Positions 26,994 through 35,235 of a stretch of DNA of 64,000 nucleotides are shown piece by piece. The stretch's first letter is position 1. Each line of letters opens with the position of its first letter. Source of the DNA: UBA5078 sp033721235. GTDB lineage: Bacteria > Pseudomonadota > Gammaproteobacteria > Pseudomonadales > Pseudohongiellaceae. The stretch spans positions 72,925-136,924 of the forward strand of contig JAWWAY010000009.1 in NCBI GenBank assembly GCA_033721235.1, read 5' to 3'. Both the position numbers and the translations under genes were made by a program. The notes under the pieces were generated by a model. It made no database searches. It saw only the letters and a list, made by a program, of their open reading frames with translations, and was not told the origin of the DNA.

Positions 26994-28280
26994 ATGAATG
27001 TATTGATTATAGGTAACGGTGGCCGCGAACATGCTCTGGCATGGCGGCTTCGCCAGTCTCCTCAAGCCGACAAGATCTTCGTCGCTCCGGGCAATGCGGG
27101 AACCGACAAAGAACCGGGCATCGAAAACATTGCCATCGACACCATGGACTTTCCTGCTTTGGTGGCATTCGCTAAAGAAAACTCAGTAGGACTCACCGTC
27201 GTGGGACCTGAAGCGCCTTTGGTCGCTGGAGTGGTGAATTACTTCGCCGATAATGGCCTGCGCTGCTTTGGCCCCTCACAGGGCGCGGCGCAGCTCGAAG
27301 GCTCAAAGGCATTCACTAAAGACTTTCTGCACAAACACAACATCCCTACTGCGGCTTACTGCAATTTTACTGAAATCGCACCGGCCGTTGAGTATGTCAA
27401 AGCGCAAGGCACCCCAATCGTCATCAAAGCTGATGGGCTTGCAGCGGGCAAGGGAGTGATTATTGCCAAAACGGAAGCAGAGGCTATTACCGCTATCGAG
27501 GATATGCTGTCGGGCAATAAATTCGGCGATGCCGGACACCGAGTGGTTATTGAGCAATTCCTTAGCGGAGAGGAAGCGAGCTTTATTGTCATGGTTGATG
27601 GCGAGAATGTCCTGCCATTTGCCAGCTCTCAGGATCACAAGGCGCGAGACAATGGCGACCAAGGGCCAAACACCGGTGGAATGGGCGCTTACTCGCCCGC
27701 GCCAGTCGTGACAGCCGAAGTGCACGATGAGATCATGCGTCAGGTCATTATGCCTACAGTGGAGGGCATGAAAAAAGACGGCAACCCTTATGTGGGCTTT
27801 CTTTACGCTGGCCTCATGATTTCTCCGAACGGCGATATTAATGTGATTGAATACAATTGCCGTTTTGGTGACCCAGAAGCGCAGCCAGTCATGATGCGTC
27901 TACAGTCGGACTTAATCGCCCTATGTAATAGTGCGCTAGACGGCCAACTAGACCAAGCTCAAGCCCAGTGGGATCCGCGACCAGCGGTTGGAGTTGTGCT
28001 CGCCTCCGGCGGCTATCCAGACGCGTATGCTAAGGGCGATATTATAGAAGGGCTAGATACCAACACGGACGCCGATCGCAAGACTTTCCACGCCGGCACC
28101 GCAATAAAGGATGGTAAAATTGTCAGCAATGGCGGACGCGTTCTTTGTGCCGTTGCCCTTGGCGACAATGTTACCAACGCGCAAGCGAGCGCCTATGAGC
28201 TGGTAAAACAGATTCATTGGAACAATGTCTATTACCGTACCGATATCGCCTATAGGGCAATCGCCCGGGAGCAAGGATAA
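26994..28280 (+). CDS. purD: Phosphoribosylamine-glycine ligase
   Basis: 428 residues. ATP-grasp enzyme of purine synthesis making GAR. Seen: GNGGREHALAWRL, VGPEAPLVAGV, GPSQGAAQLEGSKAFTKDF, KADGLAAGKGV, and IEYNCRFGDPEAQ at the metal site. It is in the purH-purD operon, and coq7 starts four bases after the stop, so coq7 is likely cotranscribed. Confidence 0.97.
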   Translation: MNVLIIGNGGREHALAWRLRQSPQADKIFVAPGNAGTDKEPGIENIAIDTMDFPALVAFAKENSVGLTVVGPEAPLVAGVVNYFADNGLRCFGPSQGAAQLEGSKAFTKDFLHKHNIPTAAYCNFTEIAPAVEYVKAQGTPIVIKADGLAAGKGVIIAKTEAEAITAIEDMLSGNKFGDAGHRVVIEQFLSGEEASFIVMVDGENVLPFASSQDHKARDNGDQGPNTGGMGAYSPAPVVTAEVHDEIMRQVIMPTVEGMKKDGNPYVGFLYAGLMISPNGDINVIEYNCRFGDPEAQPVMMRLQSDLIALCNSALDGQLDQAQAQWDPRPAVGVVLASGGYPDAYAKGDIIEGLDTNTDADRKTFHAGTAIKDGKIVSNGGRVLCAVALGDNVTNAQASAYELVKQIHWNNVYYRTDIAYRAIAREQG

Positions 28281-28284
28281 GACT

Positions 28285-28935
28285 ATGGCCAACTCTCAAA
28301 CTCCTTTTAACCCAGTCGAGAATCTAATCGTTCAGTTCGATCAGGCGCTGCGCACACTAGTGCCTGGTAGTTGTTCGGCTCAACGTCCCTCACCGGCAAA
28401 GGAGTTTGACGAGTCTGAAATGAGTGCAGAGCAGCGCAAGCACGCCGCAGCACTCATGCGCATTAACCACACCGGAGAGGTGTGTGCACAGGCGCTTTAC
28501 CAAGGCCAAGCCTTAACGGCAAAACTACCAGATGTTCGCCTAGCAATGGAGCATGCAGCGCAAGAGGAAACTGACCACCTCGCCTGGTGTGAAGATCGAA
28601 TCAAGCAGCTCGACAGCCATACCAGCTATCTCAACCCAGCATGGTATGCCATGTCGTTTGGTATTGGGGCAGCTGCCGGAATAGCCGGGGATAAATGGAG
28701 TCTAGGCTTTGTGGCGGAGACTGAAAAACAAGTATGTGAACACCTGCGTGAACACTTGGACCTGCTCCCCGAGTCCGATGAGAAGAGCCAAGCGGTGCTA
28801 GAGCAGATGATTATCGACGAACAAAACCACGGTGAGACGGCCAAGCAGGCCGGTGGTGCCGACCTGCCTTTACCGATTAAAGCGGGCATGCAGCTTATGT
28901 CAAAAGTGATGAAAAAAGCAGCATACCGGATTTAG
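28285..28935 (+). CDS. coq7: 3-demethoxyubiquinol 3-hydroxylase
   Basis: 216 residues from ATG 28285 (AAGGA just upstream; the longer frame starts within purD). Di-iron hydroxylase of ubiquinone synthesis. Ligand motifs are INHTGEVCAQALYQGQ, EETDHLAWC and DEQNHGETA (E-x2-H twice). A hydrophobic membrane-associating stretch, GIGAAAGIAGD, lies between. It implies aerobic ubiquinone synthesis. The order coq7-yhfA-vfr is found around vfr in Pseudomonas. Confidence 0.95.
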   Translation: MANSQTPFNPVENLIVQFDQALRTLVPGSCSAQRPSPAKEFDESEMSAEQRKHAAALMRINHTGEVCAQALYQGQALTAKLPDVRLAMEHAAQEETDHLAWCEDRIKQLDSHTSYLNPAWYAMSFGIGAAAGIAGDKWSLGFVAETEKQVCEHLREHLDLLPESDEKSQAVLEQMIIDEQNHGETAKQAGGADLPLPIKAGMQLMSKVMKKAAYRI

Positions 28936-28944
28936 TGCAGCTCA

Positions 28945-29364
28945 TCAGGCCTCGACTATTTCGTAGTCGTGAGTAATTTCCACGCCACCTTTTTGCAGCA
29001 TGATGGTCGCCGAGCAGTATTTCTCGGCAGACAATGAAACCGCACGTTCCACTTGCTTAACGCTTAAGTCCTTTCCAGTAATGCGAAAATGCAGGTGAAT
29101 TTTTTCAAAAACTGCAGGAATTGCATCGGCTCGCTCGGCACTGAGTTCTGTCTCGCAACCCGTCACCTGCTGGCGCGATTTCTGCAAAATACTCACTACA
29201 TCGTAGGAGGAACATCCACCTACCCCGATGAGCAACATCTCCATTGGCCTAACGCCGATATTCTCGCCGCCGCTCTCTTCCGGGCCTTCCATTAAGACGG
29301 AGTGACCAGTGCCAGATTGCCCTAGAAATTTAACTTTATTAACCCACGTTACTTTCGCTTTCAT
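28945..29364 (-). CDS. yhfA: OsmC-family protein YhfA
   Basis: 139 residues, close in size and sequence to E. coli YhfA, which also lies beside crp. OsmC fold with the conserved GCSSYDVVSIL and EKYCSATIML, providing two cysteines for a thiol-dependent peroxidase-like site. Its substrate is not established. Divergent from crp/vfr, and converges with coq7. Confidence 0.9.
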   Translation of the reverse strand: MKAKVTWVNKVKFLGQSGTGHSVLMEGPEESGGENIGVRPMEMLLIGVGGCSSYDVVSILQKSRQQVTGCETELSAERADAIPAVFEKIHLHFRITGKDLSVKQVERAVSLSAEKYCSATIMLQKGGVEITHDYEIVEA

Positions 29365-29638
29365 TGTCTCTATTGTCCTGCTTTAGTTGATCACGCACCG
29401 AATATTTTGCGTCAACGTATAATCTTGGTGCTTCAGATTGCTGCGCAGATTACCACAAACTGCTTGTCAGCACGATGCAGCAAACATTCACAGTACCTCC
29501 ATAGTGTGTTATACAATTGCGGCATGCACACTGTGTCAGTCACCTCTAAGGCGCATTAATTAGAAAATGGCCAATAATAAGGCCTAATGGGAGCGCTTAT
29601 GAGTACTGATTTATTTTGTCGTCGAGGAGAACAATAAC

Positions 29639-30274
29639 ATGGCGCCTACGGCCATTACGCCACATATCAAGGATTTGGAGAACTTCCTTAGCAATTGCCA
29701 CCGCAAGCAGTATCCCAAAAACAGCACCATCATTTACGAGGGTGACGCTGGGAATACGCTTTACTATATTGTGGAAGGTTCAGTCTCTGTCGTACTTGAA
29801 GATGACGATGGCAAGGAAGTGATTATTGCCTATCTCAATCCCGGCGATTTCTTCGGCGAAATGGGCTTATTTGAGCAAAAAGAGATGCGTAGCGCATGGT
29901 GTCGCACGAGAACAAACTGCGAAATAGCAGAAATCAGCTATGCCAACTTCAATCACTATATTCGCTCTCATCCAGAAATAGTGTTTACTATTGGCCGCCA
30001 GATGGCTCATCGCTTACGCAATACCACTCGTAAGGTGGGCGATCTTGCTTTCTACGATGTCACAGGGCGCGTAGCACGCACCCTCATTGAATTAAGTAAA
30101 GAGCCTGATGCCATGACTCACCCAGATGGCATGCAAATCAAAATCACGCGACAAGAGATTGGAAGGCTGGTTAATTGCTCGCGAGAGATGGCTGGAAGGG
30201 TATTGAAAACGCTGGAAGAGCAAGAGCTTATCCACGTAAAAGGCAAGACCATCGTGGTCTTCGGGACTCGCTAA
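29639..30274 (+). CDS. vfr: CRP/Vfr-family cAMP-responsive transcriptional regulator
   Basis: 211 residues, E. coli CRP size. cAMP domain: GDFFGEMGLFE and MRSAWCRTRT supply the Glu and Arg-Ser that bind cAMP. The helix-turn-helix near 170-190 (INITRQ-like KITRQEIGRLVNCSREMAGRV) keeps the R-E-x-x-G-R recognition helix of CRP, so a TGTGA-N6-TCACA-like site is expected. ATG 29639 has GAGGAGA upstream. The 274-base region before it holds the divergent promoters with yhfA; I saw no clear CRP site there. Gene order matches vfr of Pseudomonas. Confidence 0.93.
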   Translation: MAPTAITPHIKDLENFLSNCHRKQYPKNSTIIYEGDAGNTLYYIVEGSVSVVLEDDDGKEVIIAYLNPGDFFGEMGLFEQKEMRSAWCRTRTNCEIAEISYANFNHYIRSHPEIVFTIGRQMAHRLRNTTRKVGDLAFYDVTGRVARTLIELSKEPDAMTHPDGMQIKITRQEIGRLVNCSREMAGRVLKTLEEQELIHVKGKTIVVFGTR

Positions 30275-30277
30275 TAC

Positions 30278-31024
30278 TTAGCCACCGGCCGCCATTAGAA
30301 GCAAGCCCTGCTGATCATTGCTGCCATCTAGGAGCTCTTGAGTGCGCTTAGCGATTTCTTTTTGCTTCTGGGCTCTCTCCCAAGTGCTTAGACGCCCCTG
30401 TTGCAAGCTGACTTCGGCTTTGCGGAAACAACCCAATGCCTTGATCCTATCGCCATACTGGAGCGCCTTCGCGCCCATATTCAATTGCGAGTTAACGGCT
30501 ACCGACACACTCAGCATGGCCAGATAACTGGACAGCGATTCAAACAAATCACTCCTAAGTTTACTCGCATCATGTAAACGCCTTAGCAGCTTCACGGTCT
30601 CGTTAATATATTGTCGATTGATCGCCACCTCTCGGTCACTATCAAAACTGGTGCCTTGGATCAGCTTGCGCTTACGCTCTTCGCTCATTTCACCAACCTT
30701 ACCCGGCTCGCCCTGTCCCGCCGCTTTTTGAGCCTGGCTTAGTTCAGCCTCCAGGTCCCGTCTAGCGGGGTCTAGGCTCTGCATATGCTCAAGATCGGTT
30801 TTTAAACTGTTATTCAATACTCGCATCAGCTCCGGTTGCTCATCCATCGCCCTAAGCGCTCGAATGAGGTCCTTGGTCTGTACGCGCCGCCTATCTAGCG
30901 CCGCTAAACGGTATAACCGAACCATATTCTTCTCTTGCTGCTGCTGTGCAAATCGAGCCACATAGAGCGAAACCACCACGATTATGGCGAGAAAAAATAT
31001 GACTATGGGATCAGATAGGACCAT
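30278..31024 (-). CDS. Unknown membrane-anchored protein
   Basis: 248 residues; not recognised. One N-terminal TM helix (about 5-24, IVIFFLAIIVVVSLYVARF) with a short exposed N-terminus, then a long, mostly helical, charged domain. A Gly-rich charged insert lies near 105-125 (GEPGKVGEMSEERKRKLIQG). It ends in a hydrophobic tail, GLLLMAAGG. Topology suggests a cytoplasmic domain tethered to the inner membrane. It lies downstream of dgkA on the same strand and converges with vfr three bases away. Coiled-coil content looks high, so it may be a scaffold or cell-shape factor; this is only a guess. Confidence 0.75.
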   Translation of the reverse strand: MVLSDPIVIFFLAIIVVVSLYVARFAQQQQEKNMVRLYRLAALDRRRVQTKDLIRALRAMDEQPELMRVLNNSLKTDLEHMQSLDPARRDLEAELSQAQKAAGQGEPGKVGEMSEERKRKLIQGTSFDSDREVAINRQYINETVKLLRRLHDASKLRSDLFESLSSYLAMLSVSVAVNSQLNMGAKALQYGDRIKALGCFRKAEVSLQQGRLSTWERAQKQKEIAKRTQELLDGSNDQQGLLLMAAGG

Positions 31025-31139
31025 GCAGCACCGCTACGCACACCGAAAAAGCGTTTTTATTTACTTAGTTATCGGCGCGAAGGGGATTTGGTTTACTGCT
31101 GAGAGAGAAAATAAAATGAGGACAATATAAATCAAAGAC

Positions 31140-31532
31140 TTAGAGCAGGAGCATCAGCCAAGTAAACCCCGCGAATGCCATGGCCACGAACACCGCGGCA
31201 GAGCCAATATCCTTAGCCTCGCGAGCAAGAGGGTGAAACTCAACTCCCACTCTATCCACAACCGCCTCTACAGAGGTATTAAGCAGCTCTACAATCATCA
31301 CTAGGATGATCGAGCCAATCAGCAGAATCTGCTCAACGGGAGTCTGTCCAAAGTAAAACGCTAATGGTAATGCGATTATCAGTGCAAACACCTCTAAACG
31401 AAAGGCTTCCTCCGAAGAGAACGCACTACGCAAGCCAGCAATTGAATAGCCGGTGGCTGCTATTAGCCTAGCTACCCCCTTCTTTTTGACGGGAACAGAG
31501 GCGCTTTCACTGGCTTTGGCTTTAGTAGACAT
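31140..31532 (-). CDS. dgkA: Diacylglycerol kinase (membrane, prokaryotic)
   Basis: 130 residues with three TM helices. Recycles diacylglycerol to phosphatidate at the inner membrane. The signature is EAFRLEVFALI followed by VELLNTSVEAVVDRVG and AKDIGSAAVF, which hold the catalytic Glu and Asn residues. Its ATG overlaps the trpC stop by one base (TAATG), so it is translated with the trp genes. Confidence 0.94.
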   Translation of the reverse strand: MSTKAKASESASVPVKKKGVARLIAATGYSIAGLRSAFSSEEAFRLEVFALIIALPLAFYFGQTPVEQILLIGSIILVMIVELLNTSVEAVVDRVGVEFHPLAREAKDIGSAAVFVAMAFAGFTWLMLLL

Positions 31533-32329
31533 TACAGGGGAAATAACTCCAAGAATTTCTCTTTCGGCTGCGGCGCTCGCATGAAGGTCTCGCCTATCAG
31601 AAAGCCATAGATTTCACGGCTTAACATTTGCTCTACGTCGTCGCGACTATGAATACCACTTTCGGTCACTAGGAGCTTGCCCGCAGGCAATTCCTTGGCT
31701 AAGCGATAGGTAGTTTCCAGCGACGTTTCAAAAGTATGTAAATTACGATTATTCACGCCAATTAAGTCAAAACCATTACTGAGGGCAATTTCCAGCTCTG
31801 ACTCATCATGCACTTCGACTAGAGTATCGATACCAATCTCATCGGCATAGGCAGCAAGCTCTGCCAACTGCGTGGGGCTAAGCGCGGCCACGATTAACAA
31901 AACGCAATCGGCACCCAAAGCCTTAGCTTGGGCTATCTGATATACATCCACCATAAAGTCTTTGCGAATTACCGGCAAAGAGCATGCCGCTCGCGCTTGC
32001 TGCAAATAAGCATTTGAGCCTTGAAAATACTGCTCATCCGTCAATACAGACAAGCAGGTAGCGCCTGCGGCCTCGTACTGTTTAGCAATCGACACGGGGT
32101 CGAAATCGGCTCGAATTAAGCCCTTGCTCGGAGAGGCCTTCTTGATTTCGGCGATAACGGCGCTTTGCTTAGATTCGATGCGAGTGCGTAAGGATGCTAC
32201 GAACTCTCGTTTATCAGTGACCTGACTAGCTTGCGATTCCATTTCGCTTAGGCTAACAGCCTGCTTGCCTAGCGCAATTTCCTTGTGTTTCTGCGCAATA
32301 ATTTCGTCGAGGATTGTTGCTTTAGTCAT
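31532..32329 (-). CDS. trpC: Indole-3-glycerol phosphate synthase
   Basis: About 265 residues from ATG 32329; the frame is open to 32425 but those codons lie in trpD. TIM-barrel enzyme of tryptophan synthesis. Seen: EIKKASPSKGLIRADFDP, LSVLTDEQYFQGS, RKDFMVDVYQI, GVNNRNLHTF and TESGIHSRDDV. No TrpF domain is fused. It follows trpD by ten bases. Confidence 0.96.
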   Translation of the reverse strand: MTKATILDEIIAQKHKEIALGKQAVSLSEMESQASQVTDKREFVASLRTRIESKQSAVIAEIKKASPSKGLIRADFDPVSIAKQYEAAGATCLSVLTDEQYFQGSNAYLQQARAACSLPVIRKDFMVDVYQIAQAKALGADCVLLIVAALSPTQLAELAAYADEIGIDTLVEVHDESELEIALSNGFDLIGVNNRNLHTFETSLETTYRLAKELPAGKLLVTESGIHSRDDVEQMLSREIYGFLIGETFMRAPQPKEKFLELFPL

Positions 32330-32339
32330 CGATAGTGCC

Positions 32340-33365
32340 TTATGCCTGTGCTGCCGTGTAATCTGCCAATTCTTGCAGTTTTTGCAATGCTTTGCCCGAA
32401 TGAAGAATCTCCTGCGCCTTCGCAATACCCGCGGCTATATCGGGGGCTAAGTTTGCCGCATAGATGGCGGCCCCAGCATTCAAAGCAACGATATCCCCCG
32501 CCGCTTTGTTTTCATAGCTGAGTGCTCCGCGCACCATTTCCAAACTCTGGTTTGCGCCATTGACTTGCAATGCCTCATATCCCGATAGGCGTTGTAGACC
32601 GAAATCCTCTGGTGCGATCACGAAGTGCTTAATGATGCCGTCCTTTAGCTCGCCAACTCGGGTAGTCGCAGACAAGCTAATCTCGTCTAAGCCATCATCC
32701 GAGGACACAATAAGCACATGCTCACTGCCTAGCTCTTTTAACACCTGCAACATGGGTTCTATCCACTGAGGATCAAATACCCCCAGCAGCTGATTAGGGG
32801 CCGATGCAGGATTGGTGAGAGGACCTAGGAGATTGAATATGGTTCTCACGCCGATTTCCTTGCGAGCTCCAATGACATGCTTCATGGCACTGTGGTGGCT
32901 TTGAGCAAACATAAAGCCGACACCCAAATCATTCACGCAAGCGGCAACGGCCTCAGGAGTCACAGCTAGGTTCACTCCAGCGGCCTCTAATAGGTCAGCG
33001 CTGCCACTCTTGCTAGTAGCCCCCCTATTGCCATGCTTGGCAACCTTACCCCCCGCGCAGGCCACTACCATGGCAGCCGCAGTCGAAATATTGAAGGTAT
33101 TAGTGCCTGAGCCGCCTGTACCGCAAGTATCCACCAGATGAGTCTTATCACTAATCTCAACCTTGGTGGACAGTTCACGCATCACGGTGACAGCACCTAG
33201 CAGCTCTGACTCCACAATCCCTTTGATTTGCAAGGCCACTAAGAAGGCGCCTATTTGAGCATCGCTCGCCTGCCCAGATAGAGTATCGCGCATGAGGCTT
33301 ATCATCTGATCTGCAGTTAAATTCTGCCCATTTACTAAATGCTGTATGGCGGCTTTAATATCCAT
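32340..33365 (-). CDS. trpD: Anthranilate phosphoribosyltransferase
   Basis: 341 residues. Adds phosphoribose to anthranilate. Seen: the PRPP loop CGTGGSGTNTFNIST, KHGNRG, and HSAMKHVIGARKEIGVRTIFN, then LLGPLTNPA. Middle of the trpG-trpD-trpC-dgkA unit. 25 bases separate it from trpG. Confidence 0.97.
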   Translation of the reverse strand: MDIKAAIQHLVNGQNLTADQMISLMRDTLSGQASDAQIGAFLVALQIKGIVESELLGAVTVMRELSTKVEISDKTHLVDTCGTGGSGTNTFNISTAAAMVVACAGGKVAKHGNRGATSKSGSADLLEAAGVNLAVTPEAVAACVNDLGVGFMFAQSHHSAMKHVIGARKEIGVRTIFNLLGPLTNPASAPNQLLGVFDPQWIEPMLQVLKELGSEHVLIVSSDDGLDEISLSATTRVGELKDGIIKHFVIAPEDFGLQRLSGYEALQVNGANQSLEMVRGALSYENKAAGDIVALNAGAAIYAANLAPDIAAGIAKAQEILHSGKALQKLQELADYTAAQA

Positions 33366-33390
33366 AAATCTTCCCTGCCCTGCCCCTCTA

Positions 33391-33975
33391 CTAGGAATTA
33401 GATTCTAAGAAATTTTTTAATAATTGGTGGCCGTGCTCACTAAGAATTGATTCTGGGTGAAATTGCACGCCTTCCACTGGGAGCGTCTTATGCCGTACGC
33501 CCATTATTTCGTCCAACTGCCCATCTTCGGTTTGAGTCCATGCGGTGATCTCTAGGCACTCCGGCAGTGTCTCTTTCTCGATGACGAGAGAGTGGTAGCG
33601 AGTGGCGCTAAAGGGCGATGCAAGCCCGGTGAAAACCCCTTCGCCATTGTGGTACATATCGGAGAGCTTGCCATGCATGACCGTATTGGCGCGCACAATC
33701 TTGCCGCCGAATGCTTGACCAATGGACTGGTGCCCTAGACAGATGCCTAGCAAAGGAATCTTGCCAGCAAACGCCTCGATAGCCGCAACTGATATGCCGG
33801 CCTCGTTGGGTGTACAAGGCCCCGGAGAGATAACGATTTGCTTAGGTGCTAAAGCCTTAATCTCATCGATAGTGATAGCATCATTGCGATAAACTCGCAC
33901 ATCAGCGCCCAACTCGCCCAAATACTGGACAATGTTGTACGTAAACGAGTCGTAGTTGTCGATCATTAGTAGCAT
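33391..33975 (-). CDS. trpG: Anthranilate synthase component II (glutamine amidotransferase)
   Basis: 194 residues. Supplies ammonia to TrpE. Triad: Cys in GICLGHQSIGQAFGG, and the HPES His-Glu pair in GVQFHPESILSEHG. DNYDSFTYN starts the protein. The partner trpE is far away at 55099-56574, as in Pseudomonas. The same subunit can also serve aminodeoxychorismate synthase (PabA). Confidence 0.96.
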   Translation of the reverse strand: MLLMIDNYDSFTYNIVQYLGELGADVRVYRNDAITIDEIKALAPKQIVISPGPCTPNEAGISVAAIEAFAGKIPLLGICLGHQSIGQAFGGKIVRANTVMHGKLSDMYHNGEGVFTGLASPFSATRYHSLVIEKETLPECLEITAWTQTEDGQLDEIMGVRHKTLPVEGVQFHPESILSEHGHQLLKNFLESNS

Positions 33976-34126
33976 TGGGCACCTTCCTCATCAATGACAC
34001 AGTCTTAGCGAGGGCAAACTCAAGCCCTGCCTCATCCGCGCGACAGATTCTAGCATGGAATTGTGCTACTAAAGCAGTGCTGTGAATGTCATCATCAGGA
34101 CATGACAATTTTCTAAAGACCGAAAG

Positions 34127-34585
34127 CTATCCGGCAGCTCTCGCGCTTAAGTTGGACAGGGAAGACTGTGGCCGCTCGGAGGCCCTAGCAGCGTCCTTCA
34201 TAGCCTTTGAGAAGAGGCCAAATACCGTAAACCAGGCCGCTCGCAACTCTGGAGAAAAATCCTCGCTCTGCGCTTGCTCTATCGCCCAGACAAAGCTTTC
34301 AGTACACACATCGTAGTCCTCATCGGTGACGCCATAAGCAACATGACGCACACCGACGGACCCTAACAGCAGATGCAAAGCATCTATGTCATCAAGCCCT
34401 CTAACCACCATTGAGATCATTTTCATGAACGACTCACCTTGGGTTTCCATACTCGAGGTGAATAGCGATTCTAATCGAGGGCTCAGCGCAAACAGTCGAC
34501 TATAAAACAGCGCTGCTGCCTTAGCTGAGTAAGGCAGTAGTCTCGAAAAGCTTACTTGCACCTGTTTTATCTGTTTCTCATCCAT
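34127..34585 (-). CDS. Single-domain globin
   Basis: 152 residues, no reductase domain. Globin fold with proximal His81 in VRHVAYGV (His85 of Vitreoscilla haemoglobin lies in a similar VKH context) and a likely distal Gln49 in TQGESFMKMI, as in bacterial haemoglobins. The C-terminal 20 residues are extra and low complexity. No signal peptide, so it is cytoplasmic. It is the last gene of the four-gene redox operon, 21 bases after the DUF3365 gene. O2 or NO binding is expected from the family. Which ligand matters here is unknown. Confidence 0.82.
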   Translation of the reverse strand: MDEKQIKQVQVSFSRLLPYSAKAAALFYSRLFALSPRLESLFTSSMETQGESFMKMISMVVRGLDDIDALHLLLGSVGVRHVAYGVTDEDYDVCTESFVWAIEQAQSEDFSPELRAAWFTVFGLFSKAMKDAARASERPQSSLSNLSARAAG

Positions 34586-34606
34586 GTCGACCTCCCTGAT
34601 AGTAAG

Positions 34607-35206
34607 CTACATTCCTAATGGCACTCGAATAACAACGCCGCCCATCACATCACCGATTTCAAAATCGGTTCGCGGCGTATCGACGTGGTCGTTGTGACAG
34701 CTGGTGCATGCAGGTGACACCGCAACGTCTGGGTAAACAGCCGTATAGTAAGTCACGCCGCCTAACTCTTCTTCTCCATAGAAGTTCTGACCGGGATTGT
34801 CGCGAATATACTCAAGACCGGCGGTTTCAACAGCTGTCTTTGGGGCATTCTGCTTGTTGATAGGCCATAAAGACTGTAGCGAGTAGGTAAAGTCCGAGGT
34901 TTGCTCGGCTACTTTCTCGGAACCGTAACGGAACATCTGAGCTGGCAGTGGTGCACCAATATCCATATCTTCCCAGTGCTCGTCTGGCTTAATCGCATCT
35001 GCGACATTTGGGCCTAAGCGCTGCACAATAAGCTGTGTGTAATTCGCTCTATCCGAGTTCATTACCGCAAACAAGGAATCGGTAAATACCTTAGGTTCGA
35101 TTCCCGTTGGTGCCGCCGCCTCCATATCCGGTGCTTCACTACAGGCGCTTAAGGCAGCACCCGCGGTCACTAGAGTTGCCATCATCATACTTTTTGAATA
35201 CTTCAT
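34607..35206 (-). CDS. DUF3365-type (Tll0287-like) haem c lipoprotein
   Basis: 199 residues. Signal peptide with lipobox LSAC (Cys22), so it should be an envelope lipoprotein. The domain from about 35 to 199 fits the DUF3365/Tll0287-like pattern: EYIRDNPGQNFYGEEEL, YYTAVYPDVAVSPACTSCHND, ending GDVMGGVVIRVPL. One haem c site, CTSCH (167-171). Domains of this type occur as redox or gas sensors, and also alone. It lies between the 11-haem cytochrome and the globin gene, with gaps of 29 and 21 bases, so it is probably part of the same system, perhaps as an electron acceptor or sensor. Confidence 0.8.
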   Translation of the reverse strand: MKYSKSMMMATLVTAGAALSACSEAPDMEAAAPTGIEPKVFTDSLFAVMNSDRANYTQLIVQRLGPNVADAIKPDEHWEDMDIGAPLPAQMFRYGSEKVAEQTSDFTYSLQSLWPINKQNAPKTAVETAGLEYIRDNPGQNFYGEEELGGVTYYTAVYPDVAVSPACTSCHNDHVDTPRTDFEIGDVMGGVVIRVPLGM

Positions 35207-35235
35207 GCACTTCTCCTCTTAGGGTTTATTAAAAA

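Noticed and set aside
29516..29560. CRP autoregulation site before crp/vfr (TGTGTCAGTCACC).
   Set aside because: Spacing between half-sites is wrong for TGTGA-N6-TCACA.
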